64,000 nt of DNA from Parvibaculum sp039680535 (GTDB lineage: Bacteria; Pseudomonadota; Alphaproteobacteria; Parvibaculales; Parvibaculaceae). The position numbers and the translations under genes were made by a program. The notes beneath the pieces were generated by a model. It did not search any database and was not told the origin of the DNA. It saw nothing but the letters and a program-made list of their open reading frames with translations. Positions 51,919 through 60,479 of this stretch are shown here, in pieces; the first letter of the stretch is position 1; the number at the start of each line of letters is the position of its first letter. Where the stretch lies: positions 1 through 64,000 of the forward strand of contig NZ_JBDKSS010000017.1 in the NCBI RefSeq assembly GCF_039680535.1. Direction: 5' to 3'.

Positions 51919-52776
51919 TTACCGCGGGCTGTCGCCCTTGATCTGCGTGCGATGCATGACACGGCGCTGTTTTCCGTCGAACGCATCGCGACGATGAATG
52001 GCGCAGCGATTGTCCCAGATCAGAAGATCGCCGACCCGCCATTGATGCGTCCATGAGAATTCAGGCTTCGCGCAATGCGCCCAGAGCGCGTCGAGAAGGC
52101 GTTCACTCTCCTCGAGCTTCATGCCTTCGACATAGGCGTTGAGGCGGCGGCCGAGATAGAGCGCCTTGCCGCCCGTCACCGGATGCGTGCGCACCATCGG
52201 ATGCTTGGCGCCCGGCGCCGTGCGCACGTCGAGCACCGCACCGGCGCCGGCGCGCAATTCGCCAACGCTCGTGGTGCTGGAATCATGATTGGCAAAACGG
52301 CCTTCGATCGCCTGTTTGAGATCGGCGGGCAGAGCTTCATAGGCCTTGTACATGTTCGCAAAGCTCGTATCGCCGCCGTGATCCGGAATCTCCAGCGAGT
52401 GGAGAACGCTCGCCATGGGCGGCTCATCGACATAGGACATGTCGGTATGCCACTCGGCTTCCTTGTCGCCCAGCGCGCCGATGGGCCTTCCGTTCTCGAC
52501 CACGTTCGAGATGATCCAGATTTCCGGCCGCGATTTCTCCTGCGCGCCCGCATAGTCGGTGGCGCTTGCGGGTGCGATGTCGAGCTCGCCGAAATGACGA
52601 GAGAAACGGATGAGGTCGTCGTCGGTCAGCTTCTGGCCGCGGAAGAGCAGAACGATGTGATCGGCCCATGCCTCTTTCAGAGCGGCCACATCGGCTTCGC
52701 TCAGTGGCTTCGAAATATCGAGCCCGCGAACCTCAGCACCCAGCGCCGCGCCCGTGGGCAGGATCTCGATCGTCAT
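51919..52776 (-). CDS. TauD/TfdA-family Fe(II)/2-oxoglutarate dioxygenase
   Basis: A 285-residue dioxygenase. MTIEILPTGAALGAEVRGLD is a typical TauD start; the iron ligands are His and Asp in WHTDMSY and the distal His in IWDNRCAIHRR; the 2-oxoglutarate arginine follows in RRVMHRTQIKG. Family members oxidise sulfonates, phenoxyalkanoates or other carboxylates. GGAAGG precedes the ATG. The coding start lies 44 bases inside the end of the upstream MFS gene, which suggests coupling and a shared substrate (inference). Confidence 0.88.
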   Translation of the reverse strand: MTIEILPTGAALGAEVRGLDISKPLSEADVAALKEAWADHIVLLFRGQKLTDDDLIRFSRHFGELDIAPASATDYAGAQEKSRPEIWIISNVVENGRPIGALGDKEAEWHTDMSYVDEPPMASVLHSLEIPDHGGDTSFANMYKAYEALPADLKQAIEGRFANHDSSTTSVGELRAGAGAVLDVRTAPGAKHPMVRTHPVTGGKALYLGRRLNAYVEGMKLEESERLLDALWAHCAKPEFSWTHQWRVGDLLIWDNRCAIHRRDAFDGKQRRVMHRTQIKGDSPR

Positions 52777-53959
52777 CGTTACCTTCCTCTTCTTCCAACA
52801 CCAGCAGCGGTCCGCCGCTCCAGCGCGCACTGATGATGAGCGTGCCGAAAAATGAAACGGCGCCGACAGCGGCGCTCAACAGATAGGCCCTTGAGCCGAA
52901 TGACTGATAAAGCGAGCCAGCGGCGAGCGTCATGATGCCCATTATAACGCCCGCAGAGAGAGATGCGTAGAGGCTCTGGGCTGTGGCCGCGAGTGAACGC
53001 GGTGTCGCCCGCGCGAGAAAATGGATCGTGCCGAGATGCGCCGCGCAATAGGTGAAGGCATGGAGCGTCTGAAGCGGAAAGAGGATCCAGAGCGGTGGGT
53101 TCATGGCCGTGACACCCCAGCGCAGAACGGTTGCCGCCGCGCCAAGCGACATCATGCGAACGGCCCCCACCCGCGCCACGACGCGGCCCGAAAAGGCAAA
53201 GAGGATGATCTCCGCCACGACGCCGACACCCCACAGAATGCCGATCACCTCATTGCTGTAGCCGAGCTTCTGCCAATTCAACGTCCCGAAAGCGTAATAT
53301 ACGGCGTGGGTCGACTGGATGAGGCTCGCGGTCACGAGCCCTATGAGGAACAAGGGCTCGCGCGCGATGGCGAGCGCGGCGTGGAGCTGGCCGCCCTTCC
53401 GTGTACTGCGCATCGCCGTTGGCACCTCCGGCGCGAGCAGATAGGCGCCGGCAAGATTGACCATGATCGCGACGATGAGGCAGGTCGAAATGATGAGCGG
53501 GCCTTGCCAGCCGAGCAGCCAGCCGACGCCGAGGCTCGCGCCGATGAAGGTGATCGAGCACCAGAGCCGCACACGCCCGTAATCGATGCCGTGGTCATGC
53601 GCCGCCTTCATGGCCAGCGCCTCGATCAGCGGCGTGATCGACGGCCATAACGACATGAGAAGCAGCGTGACGAGGAATATCTGCCAGAAGCCGTCGCTCA
53701 CCGTGTAGAGGCAGACCGCAATCAGCGAGCCCCAGGCAAGAGCAATGACGACGCGGCGGCGATTGTCGAGCCGGTCGGCAAGGAAGGCGAACAATGGCCC
53801 CGCGGCGATGCGCAGGAACATGGTCGCGGCCATGATGATGGAAATTTCCTGGGGACCGAGCCCCTTCGCCTTCAGCCAGACGGGAAAGAATGGCACCTGC
53901 ACGCCCGAAAACAGGCAGAGCGAGGCGTAGAAGACGGACAGGCGTAGCGCGAGCGGCAT
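52733..53959 (-). CDS. MFS transporter, HcaT/PPP-like (MFS_1_like)
   Basis: A 408-residue transporter with about 12 TM helices. The N-terminal FYASLCLFSGVQVPFFPVWL and FADRLDNRRRVVIALAWG loop, and the central R-T-R-K-rich cytoplasmic loop, resemble the phenylpropionate (HcaT)/nucleoside-symporter-like group. The C-terminal tail (VLEEEEGNDDDRDPAHGRGA) is acidic and reads through the region that in another frame encodes the start of the dioxygenase; that last part is probably not conserved. Confidence 0.84.
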   Translation of the reverse strand: MPLALRLSVFYASLCLFSGVQVPFFPVWLKAKGLGPQEISIIMAATMFLRIAAGPLFAFLADRLDNRRRVVIALAWGSLIAVCLYTVSDGFWQIFLVTLLLMSLWPSITPLIEALAMKAAHDHGIDYGRVRLWCSITFIGASLGVGWLLGWQGPLIISTCLIVAIMVNLAGAYLLAPEVPTAMRSTRKGGQLHAALAIAREPLFLIGLVTASLIQSTHAVYYAFGTLNWQKLGYSNEVIGILWGVGVVAEIILFAFSGRVVARVGAVRMMSLGAAATVLRWGVTAMNPPLWILFPLQTLHAFTYCAAHLGTIHFLARATPRSLAATAQSLYASLSAGVIMGIMTLAAGSLYQSFGSRAYLLSAAVGAVSFFGTLIISARWSGGPLLVLEEEEGNDDDRDPAHGRGAGC

Positions 53960-54077
53960 GATGTGGCCCGAATGACCCCAGGTGACCCATTTGTCCGGGC
54001 CGCCCAGTCATAGCCGATGCCATGGGCCGCGCAAGAGGGAGACGCCTCCCCCGCCGGGGGAGGCGTCCGATTTCAGC

Positions 54078-54527
54078 CTAGCCGAGGGACGGGAAGACGA
54101 AGCGGCGGGCTTCGACGCTGCCGAGCAGGAAGTCCCAGATCTTCCCTTCAAGGCCGGCGGCCCAGGGGGCCTTCGAGACTTCGGCAACGGCCTGAAGCTC
54201 GATCAGCAGCTTCTTCAGGGCGTCGTTCGAGGAGTCGAGCGCGCGAACGCGGAGCGACTCGTCCTTCGTCCTGGAGGCGGCTTCGAGCCTCCCGGCAAGG
54301 TTCTTGTCATCGATGAGCTTCGCCGCTTCCGCGAAGAGCGCGCGCATCTGCGCGTTCTCCTGATAACGAACGTCGGCGGCGCGATCGACTTCCTGCGCGA
54401 CCATCAGCATCGACATCGAGATGATGCCGACGCTTCCGAGCGTATATTCGCCGCCGAGCTGCGGGGCGATGTCCATCAGCATGGTGCCGGCGAAGCCGGC
54501 GAGCATGACATCTGCATCGGGTTTCAT
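54078..54527 (-). CDS. Small partner of the adjacent phosphotransferase, LvaB/DUF6285-like
   Basis: A 149-residue helical protein. ATGA overlap with the phosphotransferase gene upstream and an AGGAGG ribosome binding site fix the start at MKPDADVMLAGFAGTM. The segments EYTLGSVGIISMSMLMVAQE and KLIDDKNLAGRLEAA are characteristic of the family I recall as DUF6285. In Pseudomonas LvaB, a small protein of this kind, binds the APH-like kinase LvaA and is required to phosphorylate 4-hydroxyacyl-CoA. The match is from memory; the pairing with an APH-like gene supports it. The frame is open further upstream, but that region is the phosphotransferase gene. Confidence 0.68.
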   Translation of the reverse strand: MKPDADVMLAGFAGTMLMDIAPQLGGEYTLGSVGIISMSMLMVAQEVDRAADVRYQENAQMRALFAEAAKLIDDKNLAGRLEAASRTKDESLRVRALDSSNDALKKLLIELQAVAEVSKAPWAAGLEGKIWDFLLGSVEARRFVFPSLG

Positions 54528-55558
54528 GCGCGGGCCTCCTTCGACAGGGCGGCGAGTTCCTTCGCAAGCACCCGGTTGTGAACGTCGGTCGGATAGATGC
54601 TCGACAGGGCGAGGATCGGATCGCGGTTCGAGCCCGACTGATATTCCTTGCCCGCCGAAATCCAGATGGCGAGGCCCTTCAGCGAATTGAAGATCTCCCA
54701 CCAGCGCAACGCCTTGGGATCGATCTTGAGACCGCTGGCTTCCTGCCAGAGACGCAGAGACTCGGCGCGGGGCAGCATGCCGCCCGGAAGCTCCTTGTTG
54801 TCGAAGCCCCAAAGCGGGTCGGCCGCCCAGCACAGATCCTCGAGCGGGTCGCCGAGATGGCACATTTCCCAATCGAGGATCGCCTTGATCTCCCCTTCCG
54901 GGTTGAAGAGGAAATTGCCGGAGCGATAGTCGCCATGCACGACGCTGATCTTCTGCGCGGGCGGCGGCGGATTGCGGCGCAGCCAGCGGATCGCCGCACG
55001 GGCGACGGGCTGCGGGCAAAGCTCATCCTCGTCGATGACCTTTTCCCATTTGTCCAGTTCGCGGCTCCAGCACTCGTCCGGCGCGACCGGGTCCATCTTG
55101 AGACCGAGCTTGTCCGGATCGGCGGCAGCGATATGGCCGAGATGGGTCCAGAACTGCTTGCCGAGCTTCTGCGCCATGGGACCGTAGGGATCGGGCGTGA
55201 AAGGCGAGCCCGCCGCGCAGCCGACGATCTGCTCCATCACGAAGAAGGGCCGGTCGAGCCATTTCAGATCGGTTTCGAGGTAGAGCGGTTCCGGCACGGG
55301 AAGGCCCGTGGGATGGAAGGCGCGATAGGCGTTGTATTCCAGATCGCGCTCGGTCTCGATGAGGCTCGCCACCGGATCGCGACGAAGGATGAGAGGCCGC
55401 ACCACGCGGTGCCCGCCCTCGTCCCAGGCCGCATTGAGCCGGAAGGTTTCGCGGCTTGCGCCGCCATGAATGCGCGAAACGTCCGAGACCTCGATATTCG
55501 TGGCCTGGGGCATCCTGTGCGCGAGATAAGCAGCAAAGCGCTTTGCGATGTCTTCCAT
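54524..55558 (-). CDS. APH-family phosphotransferase, LvaA/ACAD10-kinase-like
   Basis: A 344-residue kinase-fold protein. RLNAAWDEGGHRVVRPLILR is the nucleotide-binding strand region, VVHGDYRSGNFLF holds the catalytic Asp of the HGDxxxxN motif, and ILDWEMCHLGDPLEDLCW the metal-binding Asp. These are the phosphotransferase motifs of aminoglycoside phosphotransferase-like enzymes, in the branch with ACAD10/11 and LvaA that phosphorylate hydroxyacyl-CoA. GAGGTG lies before the ATG chosen; the frame is open 37 codons further. It overlaps the small partner gene by ATGA. Confidence 0.86.
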   Translation of the reverse strand: MEDIAKRFAAYLAHRMPQATNIEVSDVSRIHGGASRETFRLNAAWDEGGHRVVRPLILRRDPVASLIETERDLEYNAYRAFHPTGLPVPEPLYLETDLKWLDRPFFVMEQIVGCAAGSPFTPDPYGPMAQKLGKQFWTHLGHIAAADPDKLGLKMDPVAPDECWSRELDKWEKVIDEDELCPQPVARAAIRWLRRNPPPPAQKISVVHGDYRSGNFLFNPEGEIKAILDWEMCHLGDPLEDLCWAADPLWGFDNKELPGGMLPRAESLRLWQEASGLKIDPKALRWWEIFNSLKGLAIWISAGKEYQSGSNRDPILALSSIYPTDVHNRVLAKELAALSKEARA

Positions 55559-55568
55559 GTTCGACACC

Positions 55569-56675
55569 TCAGCCCTTGAACGGATCAAGAATGTCTTTGA
55601 AGCCGGACGGCGCATGCGGGCCGATGATGAGCTGCTCGAGAACGCCCGAGCCCGCCCGCGTCGAACCATCAGGCAGCGTCAGCTTCGCGTCGACAAAGGC
55701 CTGGATGTGCAGATGCGGCGGCACATAGCTCGGCACTTCGGAGAGCTTGAACTCCTCATAGCCGATTTCCAGCTCGCCCTTGTAGGCGCCATGGCCCCAT
55801 TCGGGATGACCATAGCCGAGGCCGAGCATGTAGAAGTTCCACTTCGGCGTCAGGTCGATGCGCGACTGGCCGCCCTTGTGGTGGTCGAGGAAGATAGTCG
55901 CGGATTTCGCGTGGCGCGATCCGGGAACGAACTGAAGTTCCGAACGGCAGTTCGGAATTTCTTCCGGCTCCCCGCCCTGCCCGCACATGACCGCGTTCTG
56001 GTTCCAGGCCTCGCCCTGCTCGTCGTCATTGACGTGATAGAGCGTGATGCGGTCCTCGAAGTTGAGCGGCGCCCAGAGCCAGTAGAACTGGAACGGCATG
56101 GGCGGAACCATGGGCTGCGGATCGGCGGCGCCGATCGTCCGTACACCCCATGAACGGTCGCGCGTACCCCAGAAGGTGTCGCGCTTCACTTCAATGCGCC
56201 GGCCCTTGACCTCGATCCAGCCTTCATAAGTGCCGTTCTGCGTGAGGCGCGTGAGGTCCATCAGCGTGCGCGGACCGTTGCGGCGCGTGAAGCGCGGCTC
56301 CTTCAGCGCGCGGGTGCGCGCGTGGAAGGTCACATCGGCGCGAATGCCGTGCTCATTGTCGGCGACGCGGATGCGGAGCGACTGAAGCGGCTCGACGACA
56401 TCGACGGAGATCGGACCGACATGCGTGTCCATGCGCTCCATGTTGAGGAAGCGCGAGCCGTGAATGTTGTGCTGAACGCCATCGACGACGACGCAGAACG
56501 ACGCGTCCATGATGTTGATATGCGGATAGACACCCAGCGCCGCAGCGAAGAAGACATCGCCCGACTTGGTGTAGCCGTTGAAGAAATAGCGGTCGTAGAA
56601 ATTGCGGTCCGTGCCGGCATAGGCGATCGGCTCCGCGGTTTGATGAATCGGAAAATCATCCGCCTTGGTAAGCAT
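55569..56675 (-). CDS. Conserved hypothetical protein in P450 operon
   Basis: A 368-residue soluble protein, no signal peptide. It starts MLTKADDFPIHQTAEPIAYA with the segment NFYDRYFFNGYTKSGDVFFA, and later has TFWGTRDRSWGVRTIGAADP and the repeated GYGHPEWGHGAYKGELEIGY. The beta-rich pattern may correspond to an AttH/lipocalin-like fold (DUF7064/7065 type in my recall; unverified). Similar proteins occur beside acyl-CoA and sterol catabolism genes. It lies 10 bases upstream of the phosphotransferase gene and 152 bases downstream of rubredoxin. Confidence 0.65.
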   Translation of the reverse strand: MLTKADDFPIHQTAEPIAYAGTDRNFYDRYFFNGYTKSGDVFFAAALGVYPHINIMDASFCVVVDGVQHNIHGSRFLNMERMDTHVGPISVDVVEPLQSLRIRVADNEHGIRADVTFHARTRALKEPRFTRRNGPRTLMDLTRLTQNGTYEGWIEVKGRRIEVKRDTFWGTRDRSWGVRTIGAADPQPMVPPMPFQFYWLWAPLNFEDRITLYHVNDDEQGEAWNQNAVMCGQGGEPEEIPNCRSELQFVPGSRHAKSATIFLDHHKGGQSRIDLTPKWNFYMLGLGYGHPEWGHGAYKGELEIGYEEFKLSEVPSYVPPHLHIQAFVDAKLTLPDGSTRAGSGVLEQLIIGPHAPSGFKDILDPFKG

Positions 56676-56827
56676 GGCAAAACCTCCCCTGGCCGGTCTT
56701 GCCGGCCGTTATTTTGATGTTTTGTTAACAATGAAGTGCGGCACCGGCGCGGTCAACACTCGCGCCGCATGCCGCTACGTCAACGAAGGAAAACCGGCGC
56801 CTCGAAAGGCGCCGGTTCCATGGTCGT

Positions 56828-56995
56828 TCAGTCGAGTTCGATCATGTCGAAATCGGCCTTGGGCGTCCCGCACATCGGACAGATCCAGTCGTCCGGGATT
56901 TCTTCCCATTTTGTGCCGGCGGGGATTCCCTCCTCCGGCAGACCTTCCGCTTCAAAGTAGATGAAGCCGCAGGTCCGGCATTGCCAGGTTTTCAT
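56828..56995 (-). CDS. Rubredoxin
   Basis: A 55-residue rubredoxin. MKTWQCRTCGFIYFEAEGLP carries the first C-x2-C-G, and DDWICPMCGTPKADFDMIEL the second C-P-x-C-G. AAGGAGAG is well spaced before the ATG. Rubredoxins pass single electrons, most famously to AlkB-type hydroxylases. Here it lies 27 bases after a P450 gene on the same strand, so it is likely co-transcribed and may serve the P450. Confidence 0.95.
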   Translation of the reverse strand: MKTWQCRTCGFIYFEAEGLPEEGIPAGTKWEEIPDDWICPMCGTPKADFDMIELD

Positions 56996-57022
56996 GAAAC
57001 GCTCTCCTTCCTAGAGATGCGC

Positions 57023-58297
57023 TCAATGCATCTTGAAGCGGATCGGAACCGACTTCGGCCCGCAGACGAAGTTCGCCTGCATCAGCTTGGGCGTACCGTT
57101 CAGTTCGACACTCTCCAAACGCGGCAGAAGCTCTTCCCACAGCACGCGCATTTCCATGCGGCCGAGATGCTGGCCGAGGCAGACATGCGCGCCATAGCCG
57201 AAGGCGACATGCTTGTTGGGCGAACGGTCGATCTTGAAATCGAAGGGATCGGCGAACACGTCCTCGTCGCGATTGCCGGACGGATAGCAGAGCATCATCC
57301 AGTCGCCCTTGGCGATCTTCTGGCCATGCACTTCGGCGTCGGCGGTCGCCGTGCGCATGAAATGCTTCACCGGCGTCACCCAGCGGATCGTCTCTTCGAG
57401 GAAGGACGGGATGAGCGAGGGATCGGCCTTGAGGCGCTTGAACTGGTCCGGACGCTCGGCGATGGCCCAGAGGCCGCCCGCCGTGGTGTTCGAGGTCGTG
57501 TCGTGACCCGCCGTCGCCGCGATGATGTAGTAGGACATGGCGGCGAAGTGATCGAGCGGCTGGCCGTCGATCGTCGCATTGGCGATGAGGCTGGCAAGAT
57601 CCTCGCGCGGCTTGCGGCGGCGATCTTCGGTCATTTCGTTGAAGTAGGTGATGAACTCACCCACCGTCTCCGCGACAGCGGCGAGACCGGCCGCCGGGTC
57701 CTTCACTTCGGCGCCGAGGCGGTTCAGTTCCGGGTCGGCGCTGCCGAAGAGTTCCTGGGTCAGCTTGAGCATGCGCGGCTCATCGACTTCCGGCACGCCG
57801 AGCACTTCCATGATGACATGCAGCGGATAGAGGAAGGCGACGTCGCGCGCGAAGTCGCAGGTATCGCCCTTCGCGGCCATGCGATCGATGAAACCGCGCG
57901 CGATCTCACGGATGCGGTCTTCGAGCTTGCGCAGGTTCTGCGGCAGGAAGGCGCCCTGGGTAATGCGGCGATAGGCCATGTGGTCCGGGTTGTCCATCTG
58001 GACGAGCGAGCGCACGAGATGCGGCGAGCCGCCCATCATTTCGCGGACCTTCTGATCGACATCTTTGGGCACCAGCGTCGCGGCGCGGTCGCCATTGTGG
58101 AAGAGGTCGTTCTGACGCTCGACTTCCAGAATGTCGGCATGCTTCGTCACCACCCAGAACGGGTCGTAGCCTTCGGGCGTCGCCTGGGCCAAGGGCATTT
58201 CCTTGCGCAGGAACGAGAAGGCGTCGTCGACGGGCTTACCCTCGGCATAGGCCTTCGGATCGACGATGGTATCGGCGATCTGCTGCGGAATCGTCAT
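57023..58297 (-). CDS. Cytochrome P450 (bacterial class I type)
   Basis: A 424-residue soluble P450. I-helix AGHDTTSNT (263-271), ExxR motif EETIRW (Glu302, Arg305), and heme loop FGYGAHVCLG with the axial Cys373. The substrate-side segments (QMDNPDHMAYRRITQGAFLP) resemble alkane, terpenoid and steroid hydroxylases of bacteria. Substrate unknown. The downstream rubredoxin, APH-type kinase and small partner suggest a hydroxylated acyl or alcohol intermediate. It is divergent from a TetR gene. Confidence 0.93.
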   Translation of the reverse strand: MTIPQQIADTIVDPKAYAEGKPVDDAFSFLRKEMPLAQATPEGYDPFWVVTKHADILEVERQNDLFHNGDRAATLVPKDVDQKVREMMGGSPHLVRSLVQMDNPDHMAYRRITQGAFLPQNLRKLEDRIREIARGFIDRMAAKGDTCDFARDVAFLYPLHVIMEVLGVPEVDEPRMLKLTQELFGSADPELNRLGAEVKDPAAGLAAVAETVGEFITYFNEMTEDRRRKPREDLASLIANATIDGQPLDHFAAMSYYIIAATAGHDTTSNTTAGGLWAIAERPDQFKRLKADPSLIPSFLEETIRWVTPVKHFMRTATADAEVHGQKIAKGDWMMLCYPSGNRDEDVFADPFDFKIDRSPNKHVAFGYGAHVCLGQHLGRMEMRVLWEELLPRLESVELNGTPKLMQANFVCGPKSVPIRFKMH

Positions 58298-58388
58298 AGG
58301 TCATCTCTCCCTGTTCGACCGCCCCTTCCGGCTCGCGCCTCGGCAGCGGGACGCCGGACCTCTCCGGCGGCATTGTTCTTGGGATGAA

Positions 58389-58407
58389 TGTTGCTATACG
58401 TCCAACA
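58389..58407. promoter_or_regulatory. Inverted repeat between P450 and TetR genes, operator candidate
   Basis: TGTTG (58389-58393), nine bases, then CAACA (58403-58407). It sits in the 128-base divergent region, 19 bases before the TetR start. TetR proteins commonly bind such spaced inverted repeats next to their own gene; the sequence alone is weak evidence. Confidence 0.4.
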
Positions 58408-58425
58408 ACTATGTAAACAGCTAAT

Positions 58426-59061
58426 ATGTCGCTTGAGACCGAAAAGCATGCGCCCGCTCGCCGCACTCAGGCGGAACGGCGCGCCCAATCGGACCGGAGC
58501 CTCCTGCTCGCGGCGGCTGAACTCATTGCAGAAGAAGGCTTTCAGGCGGCGACCTTCGAAAAGGTCGGCACGCGGGCGGGCTATAGCCGCGGGCTCGCAA
58601 GCCAGCGATTTGGCTCGAAGGAGGGCCTGATCGAGGCGCTGATCGACCACCTGCACGAGCGTTCCGACGAGCTGGCAGCGGGGCTCCACCTCGAAGACCT
58701 GCCCGGCCTCGACGCGATTCTCGCATCGGTCGACGTCTATCTGCGCAACTTCGAGGCGGAGCAGGCGGTGCGTTCCTATTTCGTGGCCATGGCGGGCTCC
58801 GTCGCCACCCTCTCCCGCTCGCGCACGGATTTCGCCGCCTCTCACCAGCGGGCGAAGGAACGCTTCCAGGCGCTCATCGAAAAAGGCCAGAAGGATGGCA
58901 CCGTGGCGCTCGACCTCGTGGCCGAGACATCGGCGCTGATGGTGGGCAGCCTCCTCCTCGGCATCAGCACGCAATGTCTGATCGATCCGACGACGGACCT
59001 TCCGAGCGTCCGTGAAGCGGCGCTTACCACGCTGCGCCGGAGCCTCGGCGCGCGGAAATAG
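58426..59061 (+). CDS. TetR-family transcriptional regulator
   Basis: A 211-residue TetR protein with the HTH at about residues 25-70 (LLLAAAELIAEEGFQAATFE, KVGTRAGYSRGLASQRFGSK) and a helical ligand-binding domain. It is divergent from the P450 gene, with 128 bases between, and is the probable regulator of that operon (inference from divergent arrangement). Confidence 0.9.
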   Translation: MSLETEKHAPARRTQAERRAQSDRSLLLAAAELIAEEGFQAATFEKVGTRAGYSRGLASQRFGSKEGLIEALIDHLHERSDELAAGLHLEDLPGLDAILASVDVYLRNFEAEQAVRSYFVAMAGSVATLSRSRTDFAASHQRAKERFQALIEKGQKDGTVALDLVAETSALMVGSLLLGISTQCLIDPTTDLPSVREAALTTLRRSLGARK

Positions 59062-59067
59062 CGCTGG

Positions 59068-59496
59068 TCAGGCGCGGGTGACCGGCTTTGCGCCGATATC
59101 CTGATAGAAGCGCAGCAGATAGCCGTCCGGGTCCTGCACGAGGAACTGGCGGTTGCCGAGAAGCTCGTCATCGCGGCGATACCACTTCTCCTCCATCGGC
59201 CGGAAGAACGGAACGCCATGCGCCTCAAGCGAGGCATGAAGCGCATCGACATCGCCGACACGTATCTGGAAGTTGATGCCACGCCCGAAAGGCGGCGCGA
59301 GTTCAGCCGTATTCCATATGCGCTCCGGATCGACCGGCTGCTCGATCATCAGCTGCGCGCCCTCGCGGTCGAGAAAGGCGAAGCGTTCTTCCCCGCGCAT
59401 GTAGAGAATCTCGAAGCCGAGCACGTCGCGGTAGAAGGCGAGGCTGCGGTCGAAGTCGCTCACCTGGAGTTCGGGTACGAGCGGGTTGAACCTCAT
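59068..59496 (-). CDS. VOC/glyoxalase-bleomycin resistance-like protein
   Basis: A 142-residue protein with paired VOC half-motifs: FNPLVPELQVSDFDRSLAFY and RDVLGFEILYMRGEERFAFL, then RGINFQIRVGDVDALHASLE and RQFLVQDPDGYLLRFYQDIG. Pattern of bleomycin-binding/dioxygenase-like VOC members. Function undefined. Its ATG overlaps the stop of the hydrolase gene (ATGA), so it is the second gene of that unit. Confidence 0.86.
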   Translation of the reverse strand: MRFNPLVPELQVSDFDRSLAFYRDVLGFEILYMRGEERFAFLDREGAQLMIEQPVDPERIWNTAELAPPFGRGINFQIRVGDVDALHASLEAHGVPFFRPMEEKWYRRDDELLGNRQFLVQDPDGYLLRFYQDIGAKPVTRA

Positions 59497-60356
59497 GGCA
59501 GGCCGAGCGACCGCAGAAAGTCGTCCACAGTGGCGGTGTAGCTGCTCACAAGACCGAGCTCTTCATTCACCTCGCGATGCGTGAGCGCGACCGGATAGAC
59601 GCCGGCGCGGCCGCCAAGCGATCTCGCCCTCTCCGCAAAGGCCCGACCTTGCGGACAGGAATCCTCGCGCTTGGTCGAGCAAACGATGAGTACAGGCTTG
59701 GGGTGCCCCGTCAGGCGTTGATAGGGCGAGGCCTTTTCCCAATAGGCGGGATCGTCGCCAAAGGCGCGGTCATAGAAACGGTAGTGCTTGGCCTTCATGA
59801 TTTCGGGCACGTTCATCGCGCCGCTATCGAGCGACACGGTGCCGAGCCAGGGCTTCGCGCCCTGCGCCGACGCAATGCTCGTATCCGCCGTCAGCAGCAT
59901 CACCAGATGCGCGCCCGCCGAATGCCCCATCAGCACCACCCGCGCCGGATCGCCACCCCATGAAGCCGCATGAGCCTGCACGAAGGCGAGCGCCCGGGCG
60001 ACATCGTCGGCCTGCATCACCGGATCGGCGTCCGGCACCATGCGGTAATTGACCGACACGAAGATCGCGCCCTTGGGCACCCAATGCGCGACCTTGTTCT
60101 CGACAACGCGGCTCATCTCCTTGTCGCCCACGGCCCATGCGCCGCCATGCACCATGAAGATGATCGGCGCGCCCTTCGCACCCGCCGGCATGAAGACATC
60201 GAGGCGCTGATCCTTGGCCGCGCCATAGGCGATATCGCGCTCGACCTTCGTGCCTGCCGGAATATCGGGGCGTTTGGAGAAGAGCCCCGCAGATGCAGGG
60301 GCCGAAACAAGCAACACCGCCAGAAGAGAAAGGATTCGGAACGCATGCAACCGCAT
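59493..60356 (-). CDS. Secreted alpha/beta hydrolase, carboxylesterase-like
   Basis: A 287-residue hydrolase with signal peptide (MRLHAFRILSLLAVLLVSAP then ASA). Oxyanion-hole motif MVHGGAW, nucleophile elbow LMGHSAGAHLVM (catalytic Ser), and a later acidic/His region. This is the BD-FAE/HSL-like pattern, probably a periplasmic esterase. AAGGAG precedes the ATG; the frame is open about 90 codons upstream without a signal peptide. Confidence 0.87.
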   Translation of the reverse strand: MRLHAFRILSLLAVLLVSAPASAGLFSKRPDIPAGTKVERDIAYGAAKDQRLDVFMPAGAKGAPIIFMVHGGAWAVGDKEMSRVVENKVAHWVPKGAIFVSVNYRMVPDADPVMQADDVARALAFVQAHAASWGGDPARVVLMGHSAGAHLVMLLTADTSIASAQGAKPWLGTVSLDSGAMNVPEIMKAKHYRFYDRAFGDDPAYWEKASPYQRLTGHPKPVLIVCSTKREDSCPQGRAFAERARSLGGRAGVYPVALTHREVNEELGLVSSYTATVDDFLRSLGLP

Positions 60357-60479
60357 CGACAACTCCTTGCGTGACCTTCGCATCATACGGCAGGCATCGG
60401 CATTTCCGTCGGCTTGGGCGATTGCATTTCTTCGCCTAGACTGCGCCCCCGCACCATGCCCGCTCAAGGAAACAGATCC

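Noticed and set aside
53960..54077. Possible further REP copy near the MFS start
   Set aside because: The TGGCCCG and CCGGGCC pieces are far apart and broken by non-matching bases, so it is not clearly the same repeat.
56981..58387. A 468-codon open frame antisense to the P450
   Set aside because: Shadow frame. The P450 heme, I-helix and ExxR motifs are on the other strand.
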